Shown in pieces: positions 33,238 through 43,123 of a stretch of DNA of 64,000 nucleotides (position 1 is its first letter; every line of letters starts with the position of its first letter). Source of the DNA: Neolewinella xylanilytica (GTDB lineage Bacteria; Bacteroidota; Bacteroidia; Chitinophagales; Saprospiraceae); NCBI RefSeq assembly GCF_002934605.1, contig NZ_PTJC01000006.1:372001-436000 (forward strand), in the 5' to 3' direction. The notes under the pieces were generated by a model, which saw nothing but the letters and a program-made list of their open reading frames with translations, was not told where the DNA came from and did not search any database. The translations under genes and the position numbers were made by a program.

Positions 33238-34146
33238 ATGAAGGCAGCTTATAACCTGGTCCTGCTTTGCCTGCTCGCGGTTTCCACCGTAGCCTCCGCG
33301 CAGACCCCCAATAACCCCGAGCAGCAACCGAATTCGTTCACGCTCCCCGGAGCCGGTGAAGACAACCCCCTGATGCAGGACGGTGAGTTCGAGCCGCCGA
33401 TGAACGACATCGTCGAGAGTCAGTCAATCCGCGAACGTCGGGTCCTGCCTTACGAAAACCTGCGGGAAGCCGACATCATGTGGAAGCGTCGGATCTGGCG
33501 GGTCATCGACGTGCAGGAGAAGATCAACCTGCCCTTCATCAATCCGCAGCGGCCCCTGATCACTATTCTGCTGGAAGCCGCGCAAGCCGGTGACCTGCGG
33601 GTGTTCGACCCCATCGGGGGTGACAATTTCTCCATGCTGATGGACCAGCGTACGCTGACTTCCATGGCCGGTGGGATTGATTCCGTTCGGGTACTCGACC
33701 CCGAGACCTACGAGGAAAAGATCGTACTTCAGGAGCGGCTGTTCGACCCTACCTCGGTCAAGCGGTACCGCATCCAGGAAATGTGGTTCTTCGATAAGGA
33801 GAGCAGCACGATGAAGGTCCGTATTCTCGGTATCGCTCCGATGATTCAGGAAACGACCGAAAGTGCCGGACGGACCATTGAGCGCCCGATGTTCTGGATT
33901 TACTACCCCGAAGCCCGCCAGCTACTGGCTAACGAAAGTGCCTTTGCCTACGGCAACGACGCCGCCAACCGGAGCTGGGAGGACGTATTCGAATACCGCT
34001 TCTTCAATAGCTACATTACGAAAGCCAGTAACGTACTCGACGAGCGGATCGATCGCCCCGAGCGTAGCGGCCGCGAGCAACTGTTGGACTCCGAGCGCAT
34101 CAAGCAGGAGATCTTCAACTACGAGCAGGATCTTTGGAGCTATTAA
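33238..34146 (+). CDS. gldN: type IX secretion/gliding protein GldN
   Basis: GldN joins GldK in the periplasmic ring that couples the motor to the outer-membrane translocon. From the ATG at 33238 it has 302 residues and a good signal peptide (AAYNLVLLCLLAVSTVASAQ). The frame is open ten codons earlier to 33208. The body shows typical GldN blocks: ENLREADIMWKRRIWRVIDV, EKINLPFINPQRPL and VKRYRIQEMWFFDKE. It follows gldM with the hairpin between them. gldK is not found in the window. Confidence 0.95.
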   Translation: MKAAYNLVLLCLLAVSTVASAQTPNNPEQQPNSFTLPGAGEDNPLMQDGEFEPPMNDIVESQSIRERRVLPYENLREADIMWKRRIWRVIDVQEKINLPFINPQRPLITILLEAAQAGDLRVFDPIGGDNFSMLMDQRTLTSMAGGIDSVRVLDPETYEEKIVLQERLFDPTSVKRYRIQEMWFFDKESSTMKVRILGIAPMIQETTESAGRTIERPMFWIYYPEARQLLANESAFAYGNDAANRSWEDVFEYRFFNSYITKASNVLDERIDRPERSGREQLLDSERIKQEIFNYEQDLWSY

Positions 34147-34149
34147 TAG

Positions 34150-34178
34150 TACGGTAGGCTTAAGTACGGTAGTACAAT
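34150..34178 (+). repeat. TAGTACGGTAG repeats after gldN stop
   Basis: Two copies of AGTACGGTAG directly follow the gldN stop codon. They are the same motif found after hppD and before the bamA stop at 10.2-10.5 kb. They are short direct repeats of a genome-family element and are not needed for the terminator that comes next. Confidence 0.55.
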
Positions 34179-34197
34179 AGCCGCCCGCATTAGTCAG

Positions 34198-34240
34198 CGA
34201 GGCAGATCGGATTTGATCCGGTCTGCCTCGTTTTGGTTTT
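34198..34240 (+). terminator. intrinsic terminator after gldN
   Basis: CGAGGCAGA...ATCGGAT stem halves pair with ATCCG...TCTGCCTCG around a TTG loop, followed by TTTTGGTTTT. It is a long GC-rich hairpin with a T-tract 50 bp after the gldN stop. It closes the gldL-gldM-gldN unit before mfd. Confidence 0.88.
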
Positions 34241-34374
34241 AGACCGGACGCTCCCAGGTCGACGGCTATCGCTCGGCGACGCTTCGAGGTCCGGTTTCTC
34301 ACCGACCACAACCCCCGCGCCCGGAAACCGGTTACTCAAGGGTATTTAGTCCACCCCAAAAGCTTTCCCTCCCT

Positions 34375-37300
34375 TTGAATCCTACCGAGCAATTAGTGCA
34401 GCGCTACGCCGACAGCGATCGCGTGGCGAAAATCCTCGACCTGACCGAAGCCGATAAACGGGCGGCGCGGGTTCAACTTAAGGGGCTGGCCGGCGCGCTG
34501 GAAAGCTTTCTGATCGCCGGAAGCTACCGGAAGGCGGGTGGCCATTATCTGGTGGTAGCGACCGATAAGGAGGAGGCTGCGTACATCCAGAACAGCATCG
34601 CCTCCCTGCTGCCGAAGAAGCAAGTACGCTTACTGCCGGACAGCTTCCGCCGCCCTCTGTACTTCGAGGTACTCGACACCACCAACGTGCTCATGCGCAC
34701 GGAGACCATCAACTACTTGACGCATAGCCAGTCGAAGGGAGAGATCGTGGTGACCTATCCGGAAGCCCTTTTTGAGCAGGTCGTGGCGCCAAGGGTACTA
34801 ACGGAGAGCCGCATCGAAATCACCAAAGGCGAGGATATCGACGTCGATACGATCTTGGAGGTGCTGGTTGAATATGGCTTCAACCGGGAAGATTTCGTCT
34901 ACGAGCCGGGGCAATTCAGCATTCGGGGGGGCATCATCGATATTTTCAGCTACGGCAATGAATTTCCCTACCGTATCGAGCTCTTCGACGACGAAGTGGA
35001 AAGCATCCGGACCTTCGATCCGTTGCACCAGTTGTCGGTGGAAACGGTGAGCTACGTCAGCATCATCCCGAATATCAATACCAAATTCGCCCGGGATCAG
35101 AAGACCAGCATCTTCAACATCCTGCCGGAGCGGACCACGATCTGGCTCAAGGACTTCCAGCTGTTGCTCGATAAGCTCGGGGAGGCATTCAAAAAAGCGG
35201 AAGAATTCGGCAAGAACCTCAGCCTTATCGACGATAAGGAACTGAAGCAATTCTTCGACGACCGCGCTTTCATCCGTCCTGGGGAGGTGATGGAGGACGT
35301 AAGTGAAAAACCCATCGTCTTCTTCAGCGACTACAAGCAGCCGGTGAAGATCGACCGAACGATCGACTGCCGCGCCAAGCCCCAACCCAGCTTCAACAAG
35401 AACTTCGAACTGCTGATCCGCAACCTGCTGGAGAATACCTCGTCGAACCTGACGAACTACATTTTCACCGATAATGCGAAGCAGATCGAGCGCTTCTACT
35501 CCATCTTCAAGGACCTGAATGCGGACGTCCGCTTCGAACCCGTGCCGGTATCCATTCATGCCGGTTTCATCGATTCGGAGCTGGAAGCGGCCTGCTATAC
35601 GGACCACCAGATCTTCGAGCGCTTCCACCGCTATAAGCTGCGGCGGGGATTCACCCGCGACCAGGCGCTGAATCTGCGGCTGCTGCGCGACCTCACCCCT
35701 GGCGACCTGGTCGTCCACATCGATCACGGGGTAGGGCGTTTCTCCGGACTTGAAAAACTGGAGATTAACGGCAAAGTACAGGAGTCGGTCCGCCTGGTGT
35801 ACAAGAACAACGACATCCTCTACGTCGGCATCAACAGCCTCCATAAGCTGTCGAAGTACAGCGGAAAGGACGGTCAACTTCCGCGGCTGGACAAGATCGG
35901 CGGCGACCACTGGAAGAACCTGAAGTCGCGCACCAAGAAAAAGATGAAGGATATGGCGGGCGAGCTGATCAAGCTCTACGCCAAGCGGCAGGCATCGCCC
36001 GGCCACGCTTTCCCGCCGGATGGGTATTTGCAGAACGAGCTGGAAGCCAGTTTCATCTACGAAGACACTCCCGACCAGTTGAAAGCAACCAACGACGTGA
36101 AGGGCGACATGATGAAGCCCCACCCGATGGACCGCCTGATCTGCGGTGACGTAGGCTTCGGCAAAACGGAGATCGCGCTGCGGGCCACCTTCAAGGCCGC
36201 GGCCGACAACAAGCAAGTGGCCGTCTTGGTGCCGACCACCATCCTCGCGCTCCAGCACTTCCGCACCTTTAAGGAGCGGCTCGACGAATTCGGCGTAAGC
36301 GTCGACTACATCAACCGCTTCCGTAGCGCGAAACAGAAGACGGAGATCTTCAAAAAGCTGAAGGCGGGCAAACTCGACGTGCTCATCGGCACCCACGCTA
36401 TTCTGAGTAAGCGGGCGGAGTTCAAGGACCTGGGCTTGCTGATCATCGACGAGGAACAGAAATTCGGGGTGAAAGCCAAGGAAAAACTGCGGGCCATACA
36501 GGTGAACGTGGATACGCTGACACTGACGGCCACGCCGATCCCGCGCACCATGCAGTTTAGCCTCATGAACGCCCGGGATTTGTCGGTGATCCGGACGCCC
36601 CCGCCCAACCGCCAACCGATCCACACCGAGGTGCGGCAATTCAACGAGGAGGTGATCCAGGATGCTATCCAGCAGGAAGTCTACCGGGGCGGACAAGTCT
36701 TCTTCGTTCACAACCGCGTGAAGAGCCTCACCGATATCGTGACCATGTTGCGGAAGCTCTGCCCCGACGTACAGTTTGCCGCCGCCCACGGACAGATGGA
36801 CCCGAAGGAACTCGAACAGACCCTGATCGAGTTCATCGACCGGAAGTACGACGTGCTGGTGTGCACCAACATCATTGAGACGGGGCTGGATATTGCCAAC
36901 GCCAATACGATCATCATTAACAACGCCCACCAGTTCGGCCTGAGCGATCTGCACCAGCTGCGGGGCAGGGTAGGGCGATCGAACAAGAAGGCGTACTGTT
37001 ACCTCATTGCTCCCGCGCTTAGCGTCCTGACCCCCGACGCCCGCAAGCGGCTGCGTACCCTGGAAGAGTTCAGCGATTTAGGCAGCGGCTTCAATATCGC
37101 GATGAAGGACCTGGACATCCGTGGTGCCGGCAACTTGCTCGGTGGCGAGCAGTCGGGCTTCATCGCCGATATCGGCTACGAGACCTACCAGCGCATCCTG
37201 GAAGAGGCCGTGAGGGAACTGAAGCAGGGCGAGTTTAAAGACGTCTTCAAGGATACCATGACCGAGGGCAGCGACTTCGTCCGTGACGTCACCATCGAGA

Positions 37301-37776
37301 CCGACACCGAGATGCACATCCCCACGCGGTACGTGGAGAGCACCCAGGAGCGGTTGCGGCTGTACCAGGACCTGGACAACATCGAGGACGAGGCACGCCT
37401 GACTGCCTACGCCAACGGCCTGAAGGACCGCTTCGGTGCCATCCCCCCGGAAGTCAGCGAGCTCTTCGACGGCCTGCGGCTTCGGTGGTTGTGCCGCGAA
37501 TTGGGCTTCGACCGGGTGGTGCTGAAGAACGACAAGCTGATCTGCTTCTTCGTGGAGGACGCCCAGTCGCTCTACTACGATTCCCAGATCTTCAAGTCAC
37601 TCAGTGGCATCATTGCCGAAGAGGGCAAACTCCGCGGCCTACAGCTCAAGCAGACCCCCCGCCGCCTATCCATGACCAAGGAGCGGGTCTTCAACCTGAC
37701 GCAGGCGCAGGACGTGCTGCAGTCGCTGGCGGAAAAGGTGGAAGAGGTGAAGGGGGAGAAGGAATTGGCGCGGTAG
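34375..37776 (+). CDS. mfd: transcription-repair coupling factor Mfd
   Basis: Mfd removes RNA polymerase stalled at DNA lesions and recruits UvrA. The 1133-residue length is normal. In order: UvrB-like N-terminal domains (e.g. VEYGFNREDFVYEPGQFSIR), the RNA-polymerase interaction domain starting LTPGDLVVHIDHGVGRF, and RecG-like motor domains. The motor has Walker A GDVGFGKTEIALRA (K597), the DEEQ box in IIDEEQKFGVKAKEKL, TLTATPIPRTMQ, and motif VI HQLRGRVGRS. The C-terminal D7 domain follows. The start is a TTG at 34375. No upstream ATG fits. It is a single gene after the gldN terminator. Confidence 0.97.
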   Translation: MNPTEQLVQRYADSDRVAKILDLTEADKRAARVQLKGLAGALESFLIAGSYRKAGGHYLVVATDKEEAAYIQNSIASLLPKKQVRLLPDSFRRPLYFEVLDTTNVLMRTETINYLTHSQSKGEIVVTYPEALFEQVVAPRVLTESRIEITKGEDIDVDTILEVLVEYGFNREDFVYEPGQFSIRGGIIDIFSYGNEFPYRIELFDDEVESIRTFDPLHQLSVETVSYVSIIPNINTKFARDQKTSIFNILPERTTIWLKDFQLLLDKLGEAFKKAEEFGKNLSLIDDKELKQFFDDRAFIRPGEVMEDVSEKPIVFFSDYKQPVKIDRTIDCRAKPQPSFNKNFELLIRNLLENTSSNLTNYIFTDNAKQIERFYSIFKDLNADVRFEPVPVSIHAGFIDSELEAACYTDHQIFERFHRYKLRRGFTRDQALNLRLLRDLTPGDLVVHIDHGVGRFSGLEKLEINGKVQESVRLVYKNNDILYVGINSLHKLSKYSGKDGQLPRLDKIGGDHWKNLKSRTKKKMKDMAGELIKLYAKRQASPGHAFPPDGYLQNELEASFIYEDTPDQLKATNDVKGDMMKPHPMDRLICGDVGFGKTEIALRATFKAAADNKQVAVLVPTTILALQHFRTFKERLDEFGVSVDYINRFRSAKQKTEIFKKLKAGKLDVLIGTHAILSKRAEFKDLGLLIIDEEQKFGVKAKEKLRAIQVNVDTLTLTATPIPRTMQFSLMNARDLSVIRTPPPNRQPIHTEVRQFNEEVIQDAIQQEVYRGGQVFFVHNRVKSLTDIVTMLRKLCPDVQFAAAHGQMDPKELEQTLIEFIDRKYDVLVCTNIIETGLDIANANTIIINNAHQFGLSDLHQLRGRVGRSNKKAYCYLIAPALSVLTPDARKRLRTLEEFSDLGSGFNIAMKDLDIRGAGNLLGGEQSGFIADIGYETYQRILEEAVRELKQGEFKDVFKDTMTEGSDFVRDVTIETDTEMHIPTRYVESTQERLRLYQDLDNIEDEARLTAYANGLKDRFGAIPPEVSELFDGLRLRWLCRELGFDRVVLKNDKLICFFVEDAQSLYYDSQIFKSLSGIIAEEGKLRGLQLKQTPRRLSMTKERVFNLTQAQDVLQSLAEKVEEVKGEKELAR

Positions 37777-38168
37777 GATGCTGCCTCCGGCAGCGCAAGG
37801 AAGATGCGGCCTCGGGCCGCGAAGTAAGCCGGCCAAGTAGGCGAGCCTCAGGTAACCACATTGCCGATCTGCGCTCGAGGGGTAATAAAAAGTTTTGCGC
37901 CGCAGCGCAGGAATAAAGGTTAAATCCCCCCGGATAATCCTTCCCGGCCGACCTCCAACCGTATCTTCAGGCGACACTCATTGTTGTACTACATGCGCCA
38001 TTTAGCTATGGGGCTGCTGGTTTCGATCTTTTGGTCGGGAGGGGCGGCTCGGGTTCTGCTCTTCCCTATGGGATATGATGATCCGCGTCAGTTCGAAGGG
38101 TGTCCCGCTTTCATCAGGTCGAAAGCCCTCACGCGCTCACCATTATTACGTTGATAAATCCTCTTCTT
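37777..38168. other. intergenic region between mfd and the 1410-residue T9SS protein
   Basis: Just after mfd, GGATGCTGCCTCCGGCAGCG can form a small hairpin, and GATGCGGCCTCGGGCCGCG can form another. Neither has a T-tract. A 53-codon frame at 37993-38154 (MRHLAMGLLVSIFWSGG...) has a signal-like start, but no recognisable relatives and unremarkable composition. I treat it as only possibly coding. No RNA gene is seen. Confidence 0.4.
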
Positions 38169-41100
38169 ATGCCCCGTATTGTATGCTTGTGCTTGCTATC
38201 ACTTTGTCTATTGACAACGATAAACGGGCAGGACCTGCCCTTCGAGATCGAAGTAGAAGACTTGAACCTACACGAGAATAGCAGGGATATGGACATTCGA
38301 GTTATGAATGACCGGATGTATGTACGGACTTCCCTGAACTGCCTGTATTCCGGAAGTTTGGACGGAAGAAACCTGAAGCAGCTGGAATGTGATCCGAACG
38401 AGACTTACAACTTCATCTTTAACAATGGACCGGGTTTTTTCCGCCTGGCTGGGTTGCGGCAAGACGGTAAGTATCCGCTCTATTTTTACGATTCCGAGGA
38501 TAACCGACACGAAGCTTTTGTATCCGACACGCCAATTTGGCATACCCGATTCTTACCATCCGGTGATTTGCTCGTTGTAACCGGTGACAAAATTTACCGG
38601 GTAGATGCACAAGGGGAAAACCTTACCGAACTGATTGAATTTATCGGTGGACCGTTTTATCCTTCGGCTGCCGTATTAGGAGACGTGGCGCTGTTTTACG
38701 TAGGAGAAGGTGATTTGTACATCTCGGATGGCACCGTGGAAGGAACCTACCAGGCGGGGACGGACGTGGGGCGCTGGTACATTGACGACGCCAGAAGGTC
38801 GGCCGATCATGTATACATTAAAAATTTAGAGGACAACAGTTTGTGGGACGTGCATTTGCGCAGAAATGGCTTCGCGGAAAAAATATGGGATTCCGAGATA
38901 ATGGGGTCCGAGGGAGATCAACTGCGGGACCATTTCACGGTAAACGAAAAATTACTGATAACAATTTATGAGCCTGCAGTCAGACTAATTCATTTGTACA
39001 AGTACGAAAACGGTGCGCTTCATCCGATGAAAAAACCAGGCACCAACGACCAATACAGAGTTACAGAAGTCCACTATACCGAGGATGATCGGGCCATATT
39101 CAGAGGGGGCAACAGATCACAATTCGGAATGTACGTCACGGATGGAACCAGCGAAGGAACCCGTCTGGTGGTGGATTGGAAGTTTCGAGAAGACTACACC
39201 TGGTGGGACGTTCCCCACTTTGAACGGCTGTCCGAGGACCTGTTTCTCTTCGATGCGAAAAAATACCAGGTCGAAGGAGTCTACCGACTTTTTACTATGG
39301 ACTTATCGAATGGGACGGTTAAGGATGCCGGTCCCATAGATGGCTCCAATTATTATCTACACCTTCATGAGCTAAAGAATCATTACCTCCTATACTCATG
39401 GGATAACCACCTTCTATTGGACAAAGAAAGCCTGGAGCTCTCCCCCTTCGGTTTCAACCCCGATGGACTTCATAGTCATACAGTAGGAGATAGTCATATC
39501 TATATGTTAGATCCACGTGACGAGAACTATCGCAGATCGACCATTACAGCAATCGACAAGGGTGACGCGAACTGGGAAAGTTTCTCTTTACCCCGATCGC
39601 CGGAAGGTGACGTTCAATACGTGGAGGATTTAATCGGGCACCAAGGTAACGTATATGCCATCGGCAGGACCTCGGACTTTGCGTACCGCCTATACCAATT
39701 GGAGGGAGGAAGTGAGGAAATTAGTTTTGTCTGCAATTTGCCCACCAGTCCTCGCCATAGCGATATTCGGGCCTACTTTACCGGCGCCGACGGCGAACTG
39801 TTCTTTGACACCCACGGCCTGATGTACCGGTACGATCCGGATGGAATCTCTGCACTAGGGGAGAAAGACTACGGTGCGGTTCCCGATAGTTACGTCGGAC
39901 AGCTTGATGGGGTGGACCTATTTCAGGTAGGGCATCAAGTAAAGATGCCCGAGTTGAATAAAAGAGTTTCCATACCCTATTTTAATATGTGGTATGACAA
40001 TAAGGTTTCTCCGGCTGTTCTAAGCAACGATAAATTTTACGTCCTCACCCATAAAATCGAGGAGTCGGACAGTTCGGCGATGACCGTAATCCATTCCGGT
40101 GACCTATCGACTACGGTCCTGATGGACACGGTCGTCAGCTACCGATCCGAACGAAACCCGGGAGAATACTTTCCCGTCCTCGCGCCACTCCGCGATAAGC
40201 TCTATTATGTTGTCCGGCGTTTGAACAAGCCGGGGGAGCCGGAGGTCGTCTGGCACAGCCTGAATACCCGCACGGGGGCTACCGGGCCCGCCGCTGAACT
40301 GGCGACCGTCACCCATGCGGGGGGGCGCGCGGTAGTATTCGAGGACCATTTATATTTCATCAGTAACCACGGGGGAACCGACCGGCTGATGCGCCTGGGC
40401 GGCGATGGTATGCTGGACCAGCTCGCCGTGGTGAAGGAAGGGGAAGAATTGGTGGACGTGATGACCTTCAAAACCTCGGTCATCGCCATGACCGACTATC
40501 ACATCATAGACGTCGACCGGCTTAGTACCCTCACGACGTGTCCCGAAGGCAAACAGTTCGAGCAAATGAAGGATGTGGGCGGGGAGTTATTCGTTGAGAT
40601 TTCCGATGCGGAAGGGCTCGGTTTTTATAGCTACCGAAGCGAATCGAACCGGTTCGTTCCGCTGGCAACCGGATTTGACTTTCCCGAGGATCTAGATGCG
40701 GGAAGACGATACGAACGGAGCAACGCCGTTATCGGCAATAACGTCATGTTCAGAGGGATCAAGGACGGTACTTATTACTTCATGCTGTACAACGCCAAAC
40801 AGCAGAAGTACCTGGAAATTGGAAAAATGGATAACTCTTTTGTATACGGTTATTCAGGGCCGCTTGGCATGGCGCACGAAGGGCGGTATTACTATACCTT
40901 CCTCGATCCTGAACTAGGACTCGAGCTACACCATTTTCGCCCCCCTTTTACCCATACGCTGAGCGGTACGGTCACGGATAGTGAAGGTCGGCCGGTCGTC
41001 AACCGACGGGTGGAGGCCATCGGCCGGGACGGGCTTTCTTCCTTCACCGACTCGCTGGGTCGGTACACGCTCTATCTGGATGCGGAGGAGGGATACACCA

Positions 41101-42401
41101 TTCAGGTAGTCGCTGATGTTTGCTATGCTGGCAGCGGTGCCGTTTCGATAGTTACGGATGGCGGGGACGAGATAGACCTAAAGCAGGACTTTACCATCGA
41201 CGGGAAGGACGGGCAGACGGTGCTTTCGGCCCACCTGGCCTCCGGGCCCGCCCGCTGCGGCTTTACCGTGCCGTTCTGGCTGACGGTCAACAATACGGGA
41301 TGCCAGTCGCAGAACGGAGAGATGGTACTGGAATTACACGAGGAAGTCTCGTTGGTAAATGCCGAAACCGAACCCACTGATTTCAACGAGGAAACCAACC
41401 GCCTGCGCTGGAACTTCAGCGACCTGGCTCCTGGCAGCCAGCACCAAATTGCGCTTCAGCTGAGGATGCCGAGCGAGCGTTTGGCCGGTCAGCCTATTCC
41501 GATGAACGCCATTAGCATCACGACCGACACGGACGGCACCGAGATCCGCGACACCTTCTTCTACGACGACATCCTCCGCTGCGCCATCGACCCCAACGAT
41601 AAGCGTTCCTGGCCCGCCCGCGCCGAAGCAAGCAATAGCAACTACACCCAGCTCGACGAGGCGATCACCTACATGATCCGCTTTCAGAATACGGGCAACG
41701 ACACGGCCTTCACCGTGCGGCTGGAGGATCAACTGTCTACCGACCTCGACTGGAACACCTTCCGGCCGCTCACCGCCAGCCACGGAGACCCCCGAGTGAC
41801 CCTGGGCGAGGGCGGTAACCTGGAGGTCCTATTCCCCAACATCCTGCTCCCCGACAGTAGCACCAACGAGCCGGCCAGCCACGGCTTCTTCAGCTTCGAG
41901 ATCAGGGCAAAAAAGGGGCTGGACGATTTCACCGCCATCGACAATACGGCCGGCATCTACTTCGACTTCAATAAACCGGTGATCACCAATACGGTGACCA
42001 ACACGCTGGTGGAAACCCTGGACGCGGACCAGGACGGCTACCTCTTCTTCGCCGACTGTGACGATGCGAACGCCGCGATAAATCCCGGAGCTAAGGAACT
42101 ACCGGGCAACGGCGTCGACGAGAACTGCGACGGATCCGACGCGCCTACTTCCGTTCCGGTCTTCGCTTCCCGTATCCTGGAAGTGGCGCCGAACCCTACC
42201 CACGATGCGGTCCGCATCCGGCTGTCGGAAGCTATCCCCGTACGGTATACGCTGATCGATCCGCGGGGCCGTCGGGTAGGGGAGGGGCGATTCCAGGGAG
42301 AGACCATCCTCGATCTGGCCCGGCTGCCCGTGGGCCTCTACCTGGTCCGGCTGTCGGATTATCGCGGAGGCAGCGCTAATTTGCGCGTACTACGCCAATA
42401 G
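38169..42401 (+). CDS. large secreted T9SS cargo protein (DGT repeats, carboxypeptidase-like domain, MopE motif)
   Basis: From the ATG at 38169, which gives signal peptide MPRIVCLCLLSLCLLTTINGQ, the protein has 1410 residues. The N-terminal ~900 residues form beta-propeller-like repeats with DGTxEGT motifs (LYISDGTVEGT, MYVTDGTSEGT), as in ELWxxDGTxxGT repeat proteins. A CarboxypepD_reg-like domain begins near residue 930 (HTLSGTVTDSEGRPV). Two cell-surface beta domains follow. A MopE-type Asp-rich metal-binding motif lies near 1285-1320 (DADQDGY, DCDDANAAINPGA, DENCDG). The last ~70 residues are a type A T9SS sorting domain (VAPNPTHDAV...). No catalytic motif is seen. The first half is more AT-rich than the second. 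Confidence 0.82.
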   Translation: MPRIVCLCLLSLCLLTTINGQDLPFEIEVEDLNLHENSRDMDIRVMNDRMYVRTSLNCLYSGSLDGRNLKQLECDPNETYNFIFNNGPGFFRLAGLRQDGKYPLYFYDSEDNRHEAFVSDTPIWHTRFLPSGDLLVVTGDKIYRVDAQGENLTELIEFIGGPFYPSAAVLGDVALFYVGEGDLYISDGTVEGTYQAGTDVGRWYIDDARRSADHVYIKNLEDNSLWDVHLRRNGFAEKIWDSEIMGSEGDQLRDHFTVNEKLLITIYEPAVRLIHLYKYENGALHPMKKPGTNDQYRVTEVHYTEDDRAIFRGGNRSQFGMYVTDGTSEGTRLVVDWKFREDYTWWDVPHFERLSEDLFLFDAKKYQVEGVYRLFTMDLSNGTVKDAGPIDGSNYYLHLHELKNHYLLYSWDNHLLLDKESLELSPFGFNPDGLHSHTVGDSHIYMLDPRDENYRRSTITAIDKGDANWESFSLPRSPEGDVQYVEDLIGHQGNVYAIGRTSDFAYRLYQLEGGSEEISFVCNLPTSPRHSDIRAYFTGADGELFFDTHGLMYRYDPDGISALGEKDYGAVPDSYVGQLDGVDLFQVGHQVKMPELNKRVSIPYFNMWYDNKVSPAVLSNDKFYVLTHKIEESDSSAMTVIHSGDLSTTVLMDTVVSYRSERNPGEYFPVLAPLRDKLYYVVRRLNKPGEPEVVWHSLNTRTGATGPAAELATVTHAGGRAVVFEDHLYFISNHGGTDRLMRLGGDGMLDQLAVVKEGEELVDVMTFKTSVIAMTDYHIIDVDRLSTLTTCPEGKQFEQMKDVGGELFVEISDAEGLGFYSYRSESNRFVPLATGFDFPEDLDAGRRYERSNAVIGNNVMFRGIKDGTYYFMLYNAKQQKYLEIGKMDNSFVYGYSGPLGMAHEGRYYYTFLDPELGLELHHFRPPFTHTLSGTVTDSEGRPVVNRRVEAIGRDGLSSFTDSLGRYTLYLDAEEGYTIQVVADVCYAGSGAVSIVTDGGDEIDLKQDFTIDGKDGQTVLSAHLASGPARCGFTVPFWLTVNNTGCQSQNGEMVLELHEEVSLVNAETEPTDFNEETNRLRWNFSDLAPGSQHQIALQLRMPSERLAGQPIPMNAISITTDTDGTEIRDTFFYDDILRCAIDPNDKRSWPARAEASNSNYTQLDEAITYMIRFQNTGNDTAFTVRLEDQLSTDLDWNTFRPLTASHGDPRVTLGEGGNLEVLFPNILLPDSSTNEPASHGFFSFEIRAKKGLDDFTAIDNTAGIYFDFNKPVITNTVTNTLVETLDADQDGYLFFADCDDANAAINPGAKELPGNGVDENCDGSDAPTSVPVFASRILEVAPNPTHDAVRIRLSEAIPVRYTLIDPRGRRVGEGRFQGETILDLARLPVGLYLVRLSDYRGGSANLRVLRQ

Positions 42402-42418
42402 GGCAGGGGGTACCCCGG

Positions 42419-43123
42419 TTACCGGACCACCACGAAGTCCGTAAACAGCTCGTCTTCCGGCGCCGCCAGGTACTTGCCGAGGTATTCCGGGTCGTAGATC
42501 CAGTTCCAGCCCTTTTCGAACTCGGTGTACATCTTGGAGGGCACCTTCGCTTCCGGGAAATAGTAGTCGCGGGTTTCTTCCGAATCGATGAGCCAGATGT
42601 AGCTGAACTCCCCCTTATCGGGCCCGGAAAGGTTCTTCAGAAAGATCAGCTTGGAGTCGGGCAGCGCATCGGAGCGGGTGGGCGACCAGTAGCGGTGAAT
42701 GAAGGTCTCAAAGTCACTGCGGTTGATGCTGTCCATCAGTAGGATAGTGTGGAACCCCCAGATAGCGCCGGGTTGTAGCCAGTTGCGGGTGATGGGGTCA
42801 CCGGAGTCGATGATCAGGTAATCCTGCCGGTCCTCCCCTTCGGTGGTGGTGAGCTCCGTTTGTTCCGGCACGAGGGTGAGCATGACCCCACGGCCTTCGT
42901 ATCGGCCGCGCTCACCCCGCAACAGCGACGCGGTTCGATCGCCCTTTGCCTGCACGTCGGCATCGGACAGCGGGGCGTTTTCCGGAAGGAATTGCATACT
43001 GATCACCATGCCGTCGCGGAGCCGGGGAGACGGCTCGGCGGATTGGGCGAGGAGGGAGGTAGCGAAGAGGCCGAGCACGAGAATGGCTCCCGGCCGCAGG
43101 GGAGAAAGGTTGCACAGATCCAT
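42419..43123 (-). CDS. secreted protein of unknown function
   Basis: A 234-residue protein with a signal peptide (about the first 26 residues, ending SLLAQ) and no lipobox. The mature part contains aromatic-rich segments such as WLQPGAIWGFHTILLMD and KGWNWIYDPEYLGKYL, with no known domain or catalytic motif that I recognise. The ATG at 43123 gives the signal peptide directly. It is convergent with the large T9SS cargo gene, 17 bp apart, and no obvious terminator lies between them. It may be periplasmic or surface-exposed. Confidence 0.6.
   Translation of the reverse strand: MDLCNLSPLRPGAILVLGLFATSLLAQSAEPSPRLRDGMVISMQFLPENAPLSDADVQAKGDRTASLLRGERGRYEGRGVMLTLVPEQTELTTTEGEDRQDYLIIDSGDPITRNWLQPGAIWGFHTILLMDSINRSDFETFIHRYWSPTRSDALPDSKLIFLKNLSGPDKGEFSYIWLIDSEETRDYYFPEAKVPSKMYTEFEKGWNWIYDPEYLGKYLAAPEDELFTDFVVVR

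Noticed and set aside
34798..36954. A minus-strand open frame of 718 codons opposite mfd
   Set aside because: mfd is unmistakable on the plus strand. The antisense product has no family features.
37993..38154. A 53-codon frame with a signal-like start before the large T9SS gene
   Set aside because: It shows no relatives or coding signal beyond length, so it is noted only within the intergenic entry.
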